A DNA stretch of 64,000 nucleotides from Acinetobacter lwoffii (GCF_022967985.1 NZ_JALJVC010000001.1:1-64000); one strand, 5' to 3'; positions 1 through 8,506 are shown, counted from the first letter of the stretch. The notes: generated by a model from the letters alone, not told the origin. A program made the numbers and translations.

Positions 1-32
1 TTACCCATGTGAGAGTAAGTCATCGCCAGCTC
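1..32 (+). rRNA. rrf: 5S ribosomal RNA, 3' end (partial)
   Basis: The first bases match the 3' end of a gammaproteobacterial 5S rRNA: the loop-E/helix-IV segment with CCCATGTGAGAGTA, then the terminal strand GTCATCGCCAGC, which pairs with the 5' end of the molecule. The rest of the gene and the rRNA operon lie left of the window. The exact 3' end is uncertain by a few bases. A strong terminator follows at once. Confidence 0.85.
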
Positions 33-41
33 ATTATTCGA

Positions 42-75
42 AACACCCTCTGCTAACGCAGGGGGTGTTTTTTTT
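42..75 (+). terminator. Rho-independent terminator of the rRNA operon
   Basis: A 12-bp stem (AACACCCTCTGC against GCAGGGGGTGTT, one wobble pair) with a TAAC loop is followed by a run of eight or more T. It lies directly after the 5S 3' end. Confidence 0.9.
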
Positions 76-234
76 ATGCGCGGGAATTTAGATAAGATAT
101 TTAACATATCTATCTCAAAGCTGATCAGATTCTTCTGAGGCAGATGATTTCTGTCAATTTGTTTGACCTAGTAGGATCTCTGTAAGGCTGGCTCTAAAAG
201 AGTTTATAAGCTGATCTTGTAAATTTTGGCACAT

Positions 235-264
235 AAAAAACCAGCGAATCGCTGGTTTTTTTAT
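235..264 (-). terminator. Terminator of the leftmost minus-strand gene group
   Basis: The stem ACCAGCGA/TCGCTGGT is flanked by A and T runs, so it can act in both directions. It sits just beyond the stop codon of the gene at 276-923. Confidence 0.8.
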
Positions 265-275
265 TGCAGATCATT

Positions 276-923
276 TTAGCCAAACACACGCATTACGGCT
301 GCGATTAATACCCAAAGAATGGCAATCGCTACGATAGGTTCAACAATCTTTGCCCATGTTGGGGTGTCTACAACAATGACTTCTTCGATATCTTGATGCT
401 GCTGATTCTGGCTTACCATTTGATTAAACTCCTTCATTGATGCTTCCAATGATAGCTCTTCTTGCACAATTGGTTTAGAGCCTTTGAGTTCTGTTAGCTT
501 GTTTGTTGTCCAAACCCAATCATCTGCTTGACCAGATAAATGTTCAATTTGCCCGGTCAGTAATTCCTGAATGCTATGGATATTATGGTTGCCGGTATCA
601 TGCAGTTGTTTTAATTCAATAAGCTGTAAATGAAAAATTTCTGAAGTGCTGTGCTCAAGCTGGGCTCGATCCAGAGTGGATTGATTTTCCGGACTGGTAG
701 CGAGATGACGCACGATTTCCAGGATATATAATTCATCAGGATGATTGATTTCATTATAAATTTTTTGTGGGTTATGACGCCATTCAGTAATAAGTTTTCC
801 TAAAGTTAAGGCATTGATTTCTGATATATATTTTCGTCTTTCTTCTTTTGTATATTCTTTTAGAAGCTCAGGCTTTTGAGTCTCTATCTGTTCAACAAAA
901 TATTGTACTAAATCAAAAGCCAT
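276..923 (-). CDS. Hypothetical protein with a C-terminal membrane anchor
   Basis: This 215-residue protein is not one I can assign to a named family. Residues 1-180 are soluble, charged and probably helical. The last ~20 residues (about 193-213, rich in I/V/A/L) form one hydrophobic segment, so it is probably a tail-anchored inner-membrane protein with its bulk in the cytoplasm. It starts 18 bp after the sspB stop on the same strand and ends at a terminator, so it is likely the last gene of the sspA-sspB transcript. That position suggests a housekeeping rather than accessory role, but no function can be given. Confidence 0.75.
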   Translation of the reverse strand: MAFDLVQYFVEQIETQKPELLKEYTKEERRKYISEINALTLGKLITEWRHNPQKIYNEINHPDELYILEIVRHLATSPENQSTLDRAQLEHSTSEIFHLQLIELKQLHDTGNHNIHSIQELLTGQIEHLSGQADDWVWTTNKLTELKGSKPIVQEELSLEASMKEFNQMVSQNQQHQDIEEVIVVDTPTWAKIVEPIVAIAILWVLIAAVMRVFG

Positions 924-941
924 TCACTTGCTCCATTATTT

Positions 942-1370
942 TTAATCTAATAGTCTTAAAGTCGGTTTTTTCTTTGGTTGTTCAGTTTGTTCTTCAGTGC
1001 TTGATTTTAAAGCATCTTCATCATTTTGTGTATGCTCATATTCACCTGGATCAAAGAATAAACCTTGACCATTTTCACGTGCATAAATACCGAGTACTGC
1101 TGCCATAGGCACATAAATATCACGAGAAACGCCACCAAAGCGAGCCGAGAAGCTAATGGCATCATTGCTCATATGCAGCGCATGCACGGCATGTGGCACA
1201 ATATTCAGAACAATCTGTCCATCTTTAATAAACTGCTCAGGAACCATGGTATTTGGGCGTGTGGCATCCACCAGCAGGTAAGGCGTCATATTGTTATCGC
1301 AAACCCACTCATAGATTGCACGTGCCATATAGGGACGGGTAGGGCTAAGGCTGAATTCTTGTTCGGACAT
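942..1370 (-). CDS. sspB: ClpXP protease specificity-enhancing factor SspB
   Basis: SspB is the cytoplasmic adaptor that tethers ssrA-tagged proteins to ClpX and speeds their destruction by ClpXP. The 142-residue protein has the family's N-terminal dimer and peptide-binding domain (residues 5-110: TRPYMARAIYEW, YLLVDA, LNIVPHAV, FSARFGG, VPMAAVLGIYARENGQG). An acidic, flexible linker leads to a short C-terminal ClpX-docking tail ending in PTLRLLD. Its coding sequence begins 9 bp after sspA, the classical sspAB order, so the two are surely co-transcribed. Confidence 0.95.
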   Translation of the reverse strand: MSEQEFSLSPTRPYMARAIYEWVCDNNMTPYLLVDATRPNTMVPEQFIKDGQIVLNIVPHAVHALHMSNDAISFSARFGGVSRDIYVPMAAVLGIYARENGQGLFFDPGEYEHTQNDEDALKSSTEEQTEQPKKKPTLRLLD

Positions 1371-1379
1371 GATGTTTCT

Positions 1380-2033
1380 CTACGGATGTTTGAGTTGCAC
1401 TGAATAACGGTTCTTTTCCTGCAATGTCATGGATTTTACAAAGGCAGGACGACTAAAAATTCGTTGGCAATATAAATAAAACGGACGGCATTGCTGCTGT
1501 GGTAATTCTACGCCCATCTGTTTCAGACGGATAAAAATTGGTGCCAGCATACAATCCAGGATACTAAATTGTTCAGACATAAAATAGGGAAAATGTTGGA
1601 ATAGTGGCATCAGTGAAATCAGGATATCCTGTAACTTTTTTTGTGCCTGAGCTTTGGCTTTCTTATCCAGCGTATCAGGATGGCGTAACATGATATCAGC
1701 CAGCTTCAGCCAGTCATTTTCAAAGCGCCAGATGTATTGTCGTTGCTCTGCCCGGGGCATCGGAGCATCCGCATACAGTTTGTTCTGACGATAACGATCA
1801 TCTACATATTCAGAGATAATTGAAGTATTAAATAATTTGAGTTCATTTTCGATCAGCATCGGCAATTGATTATAAGGATTGAGACTGGCCAGATCCTCAT
1901 CATCGGCATCCACCAAAATCAGGTTATATTTAATCTGTTTTTCGGTAAGCACATAGCGAATCCAATGGGAACGAAAGTCATCGGCATGACTATAGAGAGT
2001 GATTCCTTGAAGAGGCGCGCTTTCGACTGACAT
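1380..2033 (-). CDS. sspA: Stringent starvation protein A (RNA polymerase-associated, GST fold)
   Basis: SspA binds RNA polymerase in the cytoplasm and helps adjust transcription in starvation and acid stress. The 217 residues show a thioredoxin-like N-terminal domain (residues 9-85: GITLYSHADDFRSHWIRYVL, then a PML strand end and a NTSIISEYVDDRY helix) and an all-helical GST C-terminal domain. E. coli SspA is about 212 residues, so the length is normal. It is first in a minus-strand group with sspB. The upstream partners are rplM and rpsI, separated by a terminator and a small plus-strand gene. Confidence 0.92.
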   Translation of the reverse strand: MSVESAPLQGITLYSHADDFRSHWIRYVLTEKQIKYNLILVDADDEDLASLNPYNQLPMLIENELKLFNTSIISEYVDDRYRQNKLYADAPMPRAEQRQYIWRFENDWLKLADIMLRHPDTLDKKAKAQAQKKLQDILISLMPLFQHFPYFMSEQFSILDCMLAPIFIRLKQMGVELPQQQCRPFYLYCQRIFSRPAFVKSMTLQEKNRYSVQLKHP

Positions 2034-2159
2034 AAATCCTGATGAGCTTCTAATGAATAGACTAGGATACTAAAATTCAACCTAAAAAGCACCAAGCATC
2101 AAAGATCAATCGGCTTGAGCCGAGGTAGATTATAAGCAAAACAACTGGAGGAAAATAAG

Positions 2160-2279
2160 ATGCTGATCAAGCTTCCTGTCATTTTGCTGTTTATCTGTAT
2201 TGGAATCGCAAATTATTATTTGATGAAGTCATTCTGGTGTCATGAAGGGGTATGGGGTAAGGATGCGCATGAACAATAA
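2160..2279 (+). CDS. Small membrane protein, 39 residues
   Basis: A 39-codon frame (MLIKLPVILLFICIGIANYY, then a charged tail ending KDAHEQ) opens at an ATG preceded by a strong Shine-Dalgarno (CTGGAGGAAAATAAG). Residues 2-22 form one membrane-spanning segment, and the rest (KSFWCHEGVWGKDAHEQ) is soluble with one Cys. It lies on the plus strand between the minus-strand sspA and rpsI genes and ends before a bidirectional terminator. The SD, the TM segment and its own gap make a real gene likely. The function is unknown. Confidence 0.6.
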   Translation: MLIKLPVILLFICIGIANYYLMKSFWCHEGVWGKDAHEQ

Positions 2280-2315
2280 CAAGAAAATCTTTCCATATAT
2301 TCAGCTGATACCCAT

Positions 2316-2346
2316 AAAAAAACCCTGGAAAATCCAGGGTTTTTTG
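2316..2346. terminator. Bidirectional terminator between the small membrane gene and rpsI
   Basis: The stem AACCCTGGA/TCCAGGGTT with an AAA loop is flanked by seven A on the left and six T on the right. It can end both rplM-rpsI (minus) and the small gene at 2160-2279 (plus). Confidence 0.88.
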
Positions 2347-2364
2347 TCCGATTCGGTAAACGAA

Positions 2365-2751
2365 TTAACGTTTAGAGAACTGAGGACGTTTACGAGCTTT
2401 ACGTAAACCAAGTTTCTTACGTTCAACTTCACGAGCATCACGAGTAACGAAACCAGCTTGACGAAGAGCAGGTTTTAAAGTTTCGTCAGAAGCGATCAAT
2501 GCACGAGTAATACCGTGACGGATAGCGCCTGCTTGACCACCAATACCACCACCAGCAACAGTGATGTAAAGGTCATATTTGTCAGTAGCTTCAAGAAGCT
2601 CAAGTGGTTGGTTAACAACCATACGAGCAGTTTCACGACCGAAATACTGTTCAAGAGTACGGTTGTTAATTACGAGTTTACCAGTACCAGCTGATAGGAA
2701 AACACGTGCAGTTGCGGTCTTACGGCGACCTGTACCATAATTAGTAGCCAT
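2365..2751 (-). CDS. rpsI: 30S ribosomal protein S9
   Basis: S9 is a component of the small-subunit head whose C-terminal tail reaches the P-site tRNA. The 128-residue sequence carries the family signature [19 protein letters not shown] (residues ~66-84) and the basic tail [18 protein letters not shown] with the invariant terminal SKR. It follows rplM by 13 bp in the universal rplM-rpsI operon. Confidence 0.98.
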   Translation of the reverse strand: MATNYGTGRRKTATARVFLSAGTGKLVINNRTLEQYFGRETARMVVNQPLELLEATDKYDLYITVAGGGIGGQAGAIRHGITRALIASDETLKPALRQAGFVTRDAREVERKKLGLRKARKRPQFSKR

Positions 2752-2764
2752 GTGCTGTTATCCC

Positions 2765-3193
2765 TTAGATGTCCAAAACTTGTGGCTGTTGAGCAGCGTG
2801 TGGATGCTCAGTACCTGCATACACTTTCATTTTCTTGATCATTGCATAACCAAGAGGACCTTTAGGTAACATACCTTTAACAGCTTTTTCTAGAACTGCT
2901 TCTGGTTTGTGAGCGATTAACTTTTCAAAGTTAGTCTCACGGATACCACCAGGGAAACCAGTGTGGCGATAGTATTTCTTATCTTGTGACTTTTTACCAG
3001 TCACAGTGATTTCTTCAGCATTGATAACAACGATGTAGTCGCCAGTGTCAACGTGAGGAGTATAAGAAGTTTTATGCTTACCGCGTAAACGACGAGCGAT
3101 TTCAGTCGCAAGGCGACCTAAAGTTTTGCCAGAAGCATCAACAACGTACCAGTCGTGTTGAACTTCAGCTGGCTTAGCGCTGAGAGTTTTCAT
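2765..3193 (-). CDS. rplM: 50S ribosomal protein L13
   Basis: L13 is an early-assembling large-subunit protein. The length of 142 residues equals E. coli L13, and the start [20 protein letters not shown], the [16 protein letters not shown] motif and [11 protein letters not shown] are diagnostic. It is first in the rplM-rpsI operon and is preceded by a 302-bp gap containing the operon promoter region. In E. coli this operon is autoregulated through L13 binding its own leader. I could not identify that structure here. Confidence 0.98.
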   Translation of the reverse strand: MKTLSAKPAEVQHDWYVVDASGKTLGRLATEIARRLRGKHKTSYTPHVDTGDYIVVINAEEITVTGKKSQDKKYYRHTGFPGGIRETNFEKLIAHKPEAVLEKAVKGMLPKGPLGYAMIKKMKVYAGTEHPHAAQQPQVLDI

Positions 3194-3495
3194 TAAACCA
3201 CTACCTATTATAGTTGGTTTGGACTATGGAATCTGTCCAAACTAAAGGAGACGCGATTCTAAACGAATACGTGAAGAATCACAAATGAAAATTAAAATTT
3301 CAAGCGCTGTATTTTATCTAATCTCCCTGGTGAAAGAAAGACCTAAGCCTTTATATGCTACAAAAACTGCAACTATATTTGTAACCATAGTTTCAATGGT
3401 ATCAAAATATTGATTTATAAGTACTCTTTGCAATGATTACTACAGCGTAGGCGTGATCGGGTTATAATATTTCTCAGCTTTGCCAAATTGAGAAG
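3194..3495. promoter_or_regulatory. Divergent control region between rplM and pdxA
   Basis: This 302-bp gap lies between rplM (minus) and pdxA (plus). For pdxA a TATAAT box is visible at 3463-3468, 27 bp before the start, but no good -35 is seen. The rplM side must hold the ribosomal-protein promoter and possibly a leader site. I see no strong palindrome or coding frame. Confidence 0.5.
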
Positions 3496-4467
3496 ATGAT
3501 GCTGCCTTTATATGTCACCAGTGGGGAACCTGCCGGAATTGGTCCTGATATTTGCTTGAGTCTTGCAGATCGTGTTGATGAGCGCCCAATTGTGGTATTG
3601 GCGGATATTCATATGCTCGAGCAACGTGCTCAGATACTCAAATTATCGGTTGAGCTGATTGAATATCAAGGACAGGAGTCATCTTCAGGCATCGGTCAGC
3701 TATTTGTAGAGCATGTTCCCGTGCAGCAAGACGTCGTATTGGGTGAGCTGAATCCGAACAATGCGGCTTATGTACTGGAGCAACTGCGTCGATCTGCAGA
3801 CTATGCCATGTCTGGAAAAAGTGTCGGCGTCGCCACTGCACCTGTACAAAAATCTGTAATTAATGAAGCAGGCATTTTTTTTAGTGGACATACCGAGTAT
3901 TACCAGGAATTTGCTGGTGTCCCGCGTGTGGTCATGATGCTGGCCACCAAAACTTTACGCGTAGCCTTGGCCACCACACATCTTCCGCTTCGTGCCGTGG
4001 CAGATGCGATTACGCCTGAACGCTTACATCAGGTGATTGATATTCTGATTCACGACCTGAAGTCCAAATTCAAGATTGAACAGCCAAAAATACTGGTTTG
4101 CGGTTTAAATCCGCATGCCGGTGAGGGTGGTTATTTGGGGATGGAAGAAATTGAAGTGATTAATCCGGTACTCGAAAGCTATCGTGCCCAAGGTATCAAC
4201 ATGAGTTTAAGCCTACCTGCTGATACTTTATTTACCCCAGAAAACCTAAAAGATGCTGATGCTGTTCTGGCGATGTATCACGATCAGGGTTTACCTGTGT
4301 TAAAATCACAGGGTTTTGGTGAAGCCATTAATATTACCCTCGGCTTACCGTTTATTCGAACTTCTGTTGATCATGGCACAGCACTCTCCCTTGCGGGAAC
4401 GGGACTTGCGAAAAGTTCCAGCCTGCACGTTGCTGTCGATTTAGCCCTCGATCTGGCGCGCCACTGA
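3496..4467 (+). CDS. pdxA: 4-hydroxythreonine-4-phosphate dehydrogenase PdxA
   Basis: PdxA oxidises 4-phosphohydroxy-L-threonine with NAD+ in the DXP-dependent route to pyridoxal 5'-phosphate, in the cytoplasm. The 323-residue protein has the N-terminal VTSGEPAGIGPD signature and all three divalent-metal histidines, in GHTEYYQE (~132), LNPHAGEGG (~206) and MYHDQGLPVLK (~261). Two in-frame ATGs are adjacent at 3496 and 3499, and either could be used. It is followed by rsmA and apaH, the usual surA-pdxA-rsmA-apaGH neighbourhood, but surA and apaG are not here. Confidence 0.96.
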   Translation: MMLPLYVTSGEPAGIGPDICLSLADRVDERPIVVLADIHMLEQRAQILKLSVELIEYQGQESSSGIGQLFVEHVPVQQDVVLGELNPNNAAYVLEQLRRSADYAMSGKSVGVATAPVQKSVINEAGIFFSGHTEYYQEFAGVPRVVMMLATKTLRVALATTHLPLRAVADAITPERLHQVIDILIHDLKSKFKIEQPKILVCGLNPHAGEGGYLGMEEIEVINPVLESYRAQGINMSLSLPADTLFTPENLKDADAVLAMYHDQGLPVLKSQGFGEAINITLGLPFIRTSVDHGTALSLAGTGLAKSSSLHVAVDLALDLARH

Positions 4468-4500
4468 TTATTGTTCATCACTCACGTTGGAAATGTTTTT

Positions 4501-5313
4501 ATGTATCAAATTAATGCCTTAAACCCAAAAGATGAAGGGCATCAGGCTCGAAAAAGATTTGGTCAAAACTTTTTACATGACCAGCGTGTCATTGCCAAAA
4601 TTGTACGCTCAGTCAATCCGCGTCCAGGTCAGAACATTCTGGAAATTGGCCCGGGTCTGGCCGCTTTGACTTCACCTTTAATTGGTGAATGTGATGCCTT
4701 AACCGTACTTGAGCTGGATCGTGATCTGGCTGCTGGCCTGCCGGGTCGTGTGCCGCATCCGGAACGTTTAACCATTATTGAAGCCGATGCCTTGAGGTAT
4801 GATTATTCTCAATTGTTTCAGGAAGATCGTCCATTACGTGTCGTCGGTAACTTGCCCTATAATATTTCAACGCCACTATTATTCCATCTCTTGGAATTTG
4901 GTGACAAAGTGCAAGACATGCATTTCATGCTGCAAAAAGAAGTAGTGGATCGCATTACTGCATCACCCAATACCAAAGAATATGGCCGTCTGTCGGTGAT
5001 GATTCAATATTTCTGTAAACCGACTTTCCTGTTCGAAGTGCCACCTGGATCTTTTAATCCGCCACCAAAAGTGACCTCAGCGGTATTCCGTTTAGAGCCT
5101 TATAAAGTTAAACCGATTGTGGCGAAGAATGAAAAAGCGCTGACACGACTGGTATCGCATGTATTTACCCAGCGTCGTAAAACTCTGCGTAACAGCTTGA
5201 AGGGTATGCTGGTTGAAGAGGGTTTTGAAAAAGCGGGTGTTGACCCGATGGCACGTCCAGAAACCCTGACCCTTGAACAGTTTGTTGCACTTTCAGATCA
5301 AATGGTGGCATAA
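4501..5313 (+). CDS. rsmA: 16S rRNA (adenine1518-N6/adenine1519-N6)-dimethyltransferase RsmA
   Basis: RsmA (KsgA) dimethylates two adjacent adenines in helix 45 of 16S rRNA late in small-subunit assembly. Its absence gives kasugamycin resistance. The SAM site (EIGPGLAALT, residue ~45), the target-base motif NLPYNIS (~119) and the C-terminal helical domain are present. I place the start at the ATG at 4501 (MYQINALNPKD; 270 residues). A TTG 30 bp upstream is in frame, but the added residues are not typical of the family. It lies 33 bp after pdxA and 6 bp before apaH, so the three form one operon. Confidence 0.95.
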   Translation: MYQINALNPKDEGHQARKRFGQNFLHDQRVIAKIVRSVNPRPGQNILEIGPGLAALTSPLIGECDALTVLELDRDLAAGLPGRVPHPERLTIIEADALRYDYSQLFQEDRPLRVVGNLPYNISTPLLFHLLEFGDKVQDMHFMLQKEVVDRITASPNTKEYGRLSVMIQYFCKPTFLFEVPPGSFNPPPKVTSAVFRLEPYKVKPIVAKNEKALTRLVSHVFTQRRKTLRNSLKGMLVEEGFEKAGVDPMARPETLTLEQFVALSDQMVA

Positions 5314-5319
5314 ATTACG

Positions 5320-6165
5320 ATGAACCGTACTGCTCGATATAATTATGTGATTGGTGATGTTCAAGGCTGTTTTGAGGCCTTGAAAGCTTTGCTTAAAGAA
5401 ATCCAGTTTGATGCAGAACGAGATTTTATCTGGTTTGCTGGAGATTTGGTTGCACGTGGTGAAAACTCAATTGCAGCATTGCGGTTTATCAAAAAGCTGG
5501 CTGAGCAAGGTGCGGCTGCGACGGTCTTGGGAAATCATGATTTGACTTTGCTGGCTTATGCCCGCGGCATCAAACCAGTGAAAGAAAAAGACAATGTTCG
5601 TGATGTGATTGATGCGATCGACAGTGATGACTTGATTGACTGGCTGCGCAAACAGCCAATGTGTCTATTTCCAAATGAGCAGACTATCCTGACGCATGCT
5701 GGGATTCCGAATATCTGGAGTGCAGAAAAAACTGCTCAATTGGCACAAGAAGTCGAAGCGATCATTGCTCATGATGACTTCGAGGTGCTGGATGATTTTC
5801 TGAAAGAAATGTTCGGGAAAGAACCCGCACTTTGGTCGGATCAGCTACAAGGCCATGAACGTATTCGCTGTATCGTGAACTACCTCACCCGAATGCGTTT
5901 AACTGACGCTGAGGGACGTCTGGAATACAGCTTTAAAGATGCGCTGGATGATCCGATGCCGGAAGGATTTAAACCTTGGTTTGAGTTTGAATCACAGGCC
6001 GCACAAACTCATCAGATCCTGTTTGGTCACTGGGCCGCCTTGAACGGTAAAACCATTTCGAACAAGATTCAGAATGTAGATGGCGGTTGTGTCTGGGGTA
6101 ATCAACTCATGGCATTCCGCCTAGAAGATCAGCAGATGTTTGCAGTGGATAATCCGGTGATGTAA
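5320..6165 (+). CDS. apaH: Symmetrical diadenosine tetraphosphatase ApaH
   Basis: ApaH hydrolyses Ap4A to two ADP. It also removes Np4 caps from RNA in E. coli. The 281-residue protein shows the PPP-family metallophosphatase motifs in order: GDVQGCF (residues ~13-19), GDLVARG (~42), GNHD (~73), LTHAGI (~120) and the C-terminal FGHWAAL. It is the last gene of pdxA-rsmA-apaH and ends 12 bp before a bidirectional terminator. apaG, which often precedes apaH, is absent. Confidence 0.95.
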   Translation: MNRTARYNYVIGDVQGCFEALKALLKEIQFDAERDFIWFAGDLVARGENSIAALRFIKKLAEQGAAATVLGNHDLTLLAYARGIKPVKEKDNVRDVIDAIDSDDLIDWLRKQPMCLFPNEQTILTHAGIPNIWSAEKTAQLAQEVEAIIAHDDFEVLDDFLKEMFGKEPALWSDQLQGHERIRCIVNYLTRMRLTDAEGRLEYSFKDALDDPMPEGFKPWFEFESQAAQTHQILFGHWAALNGKTISNKIQNVDGGCVWGNQLMAFRLEDQQMFAVDNPVM

Positions 6166-6176
6166 GTAAAGCTATT

Positions 6177-6206
6177 AAAAAAGCCACGTGATTACGTGGC
6201 TTTTTT
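6177..6206. terminator. Bidirectional terminator between apaH and the first DUF2147 gene
   Basis: The stem GCCACGTGA/TTACGTGGC is flanked by six A and six T. It serves apaH on the plus strand and the gene at 6218-6664 on the minus strand. Confidence 0.9.
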
Positions 6207-6217
6207 AGTTTTAAAAT

Positions 6218-6664
6218 TTAGTCTGCTCGAATCCAGGTCTGGTTACGGCCTAGAACTGAAACGCCTATGCTGGCACGTAAGGTTAAACGTTTACCGGTAT
6301 TGTTTAAACGCATTTTTGCATCATAAATTTTACCTGCCAATGGATCGATAATACGACCTTTGTCATAATTTTTGGTGCCTTCAACCAGTTTTAGGCCTTT
6401 TAAAATGGTCATGCCTAAAATAGGCTGATTGGTATAAGGTGCAGGGCAGTTATTGCATTTTTCACGTGGATTATAGTCTGGGCGAGGCGTGATTTTTACA
6501 ATTTTGCCTGAATAGGTATTATTTGCTTCTTTGCTAATGACGATAATCGCTTTAGCCGCCCCCGTTTTATCATCAATTTGTTGCCAGGTCCCGGTAATAT
6601 CGTCTGCCCACAAATTCGTCATACATCCTGCTGTAAGCGCGGCAAGTAATATTTTTTTAAACAT
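6218..6664 (-). CDS. DUF2147 secreted protein, tandem copy 1
   Basis: This is a 148-residue secreted protein of the DUF2147 family, whose function is not established. A signal peptide (MFKKILLAALTAGCMTNLWA) precedes a lipocalin-like beta domain opening GTWQQIDDKTG. The conserved pair CNNCPAPYTNQP (residues ~69-80) suggests a disulfide or metal site in the periplasm, and the C-terminus is LGRNQTWIRAD. It is the first of four adjacent paralogues on the same strand. It has its own promoter gap and terminator, so the four need not form one operon. It is the most divergent copy, for example LRASIGVSVLG where the others read LRGYxGxSAxG. Confidence 0.9.
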   Translation of the reverse strand: MFKKILLAALTAGCMTNLWADDITGTWQQIDDKTGAAKAIIVISKEANNTYSGKIVKITPRPDYNPREKCNNCPAPYTNQPILGMTILKGLKLVEGTKNYDKGRIIDPLAGKIYDAKMRLNNTGKRLTLRASIGVSVLGRNQTWIRAD

Positions 6665-6762
6665 AGAGAGTCATTCCAAAGAATTTTTATCATCGCCCGC
6701 TCATGTTAGAAATCTTACTAAAATAGTCAACACTTATCTGAATACTATAGAGTTGATACACT

Positions 6763-6793
6763 AAAAAAAGCTGCCAATTTGGCAGCTTTTTTG
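6763..6793 (-). terminator. Terminator after DUF2147 copy 2
   Basis: The stem AAGCTGCCAA/TTGGCAGCTT is flanked by A and T runs. It separates copy 2 (6812-7261) from copy 1 (6218-6664). Confidence 0.88.
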
Positions 6794-6811
6794 AATAATG
6801 AGAATTAGGTA

Positions 6812-7261
6812 TTAATCTTGGCGAATCCAGGTCTGGCTACGGCCTAAAGCGGACACACCCACATAACCACGCAAGGTTAAACGTTTACCATTGGCATTTA
6901 GACGCACTCGAGCGTCATAAACTTTACCTGCCAATGGATCAATCACTTTACCTTTTTCATAATTGTTGGTGCCTTCCACATGTTTTAAACCAGTCAATAC
7001 ATCCATGCCCATGATCGGCTGATTGGTATAAGGCGCGGGACATTTATTGCAGGTCTTTTGTGGAGTATAGCCTGGACGTGGAGTCACTTTGATAATTTTT
7101 CCGGCAAAAGTCCCATTATCATTTTGACGAATTTCAATAATCGCTTTTGGTGAGCCGGTTTTATCATCAATTTGCTGCCAGATGCCAGTCAGATCCTGTG
7201 CATAAGCAGTCCCAGTCATCAGTGCAGCGATGAACATTAATCCTAATTTAGTTTGTTTCAT
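6812..7261 (-). CDS. DUF2147 secreted protein, tandem copy 2
   Basis: This 149-residue paralogue has a signal peptide MKQTKLGLMFIAALMTGTAYA and the DUF2147 domain DLTGIWQQIDDKTGSPKAI. Its CNKCPAPYTNQP motif and the end LGRSQTWIRQD match copies 3 and 4 closely. It is followed by its own terminator at 6763-6793 and lies 61 bp from copy 3, so 2 and 3 could share a transcript. No enzyme motif is visible. The family name rests on the overall pattern of the domain. Confidence 0.9.
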   Translation of the reverse strand: MKQTKLGLMFIAALMTGTAYAQDLTGIWQQIDDKTGSPKAIIEIRQNDNGTFAGKIIKVTPRPGYTPQKTCNKCPAPYTNQPIMGMDVLTGLKHVEGTNNYEKGKVIDPLAGKVYDARVRLNANGKRLTLRGYVGVSALGRSQTWIRQD

Positions 7262-7321
7262 TATATTTATCCCTTTTTTATAGATGAATAAAATATCCCC
7301 AACACAAAAGTGCTGTTTTTA

Positions 7322-7771
7322 TTAATCCTGGCGAATCCAGGTTTGTGTGCGACCAATTGCAGATATCCCGATATATCCACGTAAAGTCAGTCGTTTCCCA
7401 TTGGCAGAAATCCGGCCTTTTAAATCATAAATTTTGCCGGTGAGTGGATCGAGTACCCGGCCATGTGCATAGTTATTTTTGGTGGTAGGTTTTAGTCCTT
7501 TAATGACGTCTAATCCCAAAATCGGTTTATCAGTATAAGGTGATGGACATTTGACACATTTTTCTCGTGGTGTATAACCTGGGCGAGGTGTGACTTTAGT
7601 AATCGTTCCGGTATACGAGCCATCAGCCTGAGTTTTCATTTCAATCAATGCTTTAGGTGAACCGGTTTTATCATCAATCTGTTGCCAGAGACCAGATAAC
7701 TCCTGAGCAAAAGCCATAGAGCCTGTGAATAAAGAAGCTGAAAAAAGAGTTAAAATTGCGATTTTATACAT
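7322..7771 (-). CDS. DUF2147 secreted protein, tandem copy 3
   Basis: This 149-residue paralogue carries a signal peptide ending SMAFA and then QELSGLWQQIDDKTGSPKAL. The cysteine pair reads CVKCPSPYTDKP, and the C-terminus is IGRTQTWIRQD. It differs from copies 2 and 4 mainly in the loop after the cysteines (GLKPTTKNNYAHGRVLD) and in the 70-90 region. It is presumably periplasmic, and its role is unknown. Confidence 0.9.
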   Translation of the reverse strand: MYKIAILTLFSASLFTGSMAFAQELSGLWQQIDDKTGSPKALIEMKTQADGSYTGTITKVTPRPGYTPREKCVKCPSPYTDKPILGLDVIKGLKPTTKNNYAHGRVLDPLTGKIYDLKGRISANGKRLTLRGYIGISAIGRTQTWIRQD

Positions 7772-7973
7772 GCGATATCCTTATCCTTATTTTTTATGAA
7801 CATTCACCTAATTCCATGTGGTGAACGATGATGCAAACTACGTTAATACACTTTCATAATCTATATTGCATGAAAAAAGCATATGTTTAATATTCATACA
7901 ACCTAATGCATTAAAATGCAAGTTTCTATCTACTAAAGCATAACTCCATCACATTTTTTTAATTAAGCAGGAA

Positions 7974-8420
7974 TTAATCCTGCTTAATCCAGGTTTGACT
8001 ACGGCCAAGCGCTGATACCCCGATATAACCACGTAGAATAAGACGTTTCCCATTGGCACTTAATTTTGCTTTGGTGTTATAAAGATTCCCTGATAATGGA
8101 TCAAGCAGCTTGCCTTGAGCAAAACTGTTATTGCCAACGTGCTTTAAGCCAGTGAGCACATCCAGGCCGAGAATAGGTTTATTGGTATAAGGTGCAGGAC
8201 AGGACACACAGTTTTCTTTCGGGGTATATCCAGGACGCGGGGTGATTTTTGTGATCTTGGCAGCATAGACGCCGGAAGCCGTCTCACGAATTTCGAGGAA
8301 TGCTTTAGGTGAACCAGTTTTGTCGTCAATATTTCTCCATGTCCCTGAAAGGTCAGAGGCCAAAGCCAGATGGCTGAAAGAGGCTAAAAGTAAAGTTGAA
8401 AAGAATTGAACCTTTTTCAT
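7974..8420 (-). CDS. DUF2147 secreted protein, tandem copy 4
   Basis: This 148-residue paralogue has a signal peptide MKKVQFFSTLLLASFSHLALA, then SDLSGTWRNIDDKTGSPKAF. The cysteine motif is CVSCPAPYTNKP and the end is LGRSQTWIKQD. It lies 202 bp from copy 3, the widest gap of the array, so it probably has its own promoter. A TTAAGCAGGA/TCCTGCTTAA inverted repeat overlaps its last codons, but no T run follows on the coding strand. Confidence 0.9.
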   Translation of the reverse strand: MKKVQFFSTLLLASFSHLALASDLSGTWRNIDDKTGSPKAFLEIRETASGVYAAKITKITPRPGYTPKENCVSCPAPYTNKPILGLDVLTGLKHVGNNSFAQGKLLDPLSGNLYNTKAKLSANGKRLILRGYIGVSALGRSQTWIKQD

Positions 8421-8506
8421 ATATCTGTTCCTAGGTGAGATTAGTGTTCTTACTCTATAGTAAGAACGATTACCCTATAAAACAAATGAATAATTTGATT
8501 CACTAG

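Noticed and set aside
4471..4500. Upstream TTG start for rsmA
   Set aside because: The added residues do not match RsmA, and the ATG at 4501 gives the family N-terminus MYQINALNPK.
7963..7987. Inverted repeat at the end of DUF2147 copy 4 as a terminator
   Set aside because: On the coding strand the stem is followed by an A run and not a U run, so it does not look like a rho-independent terminator.
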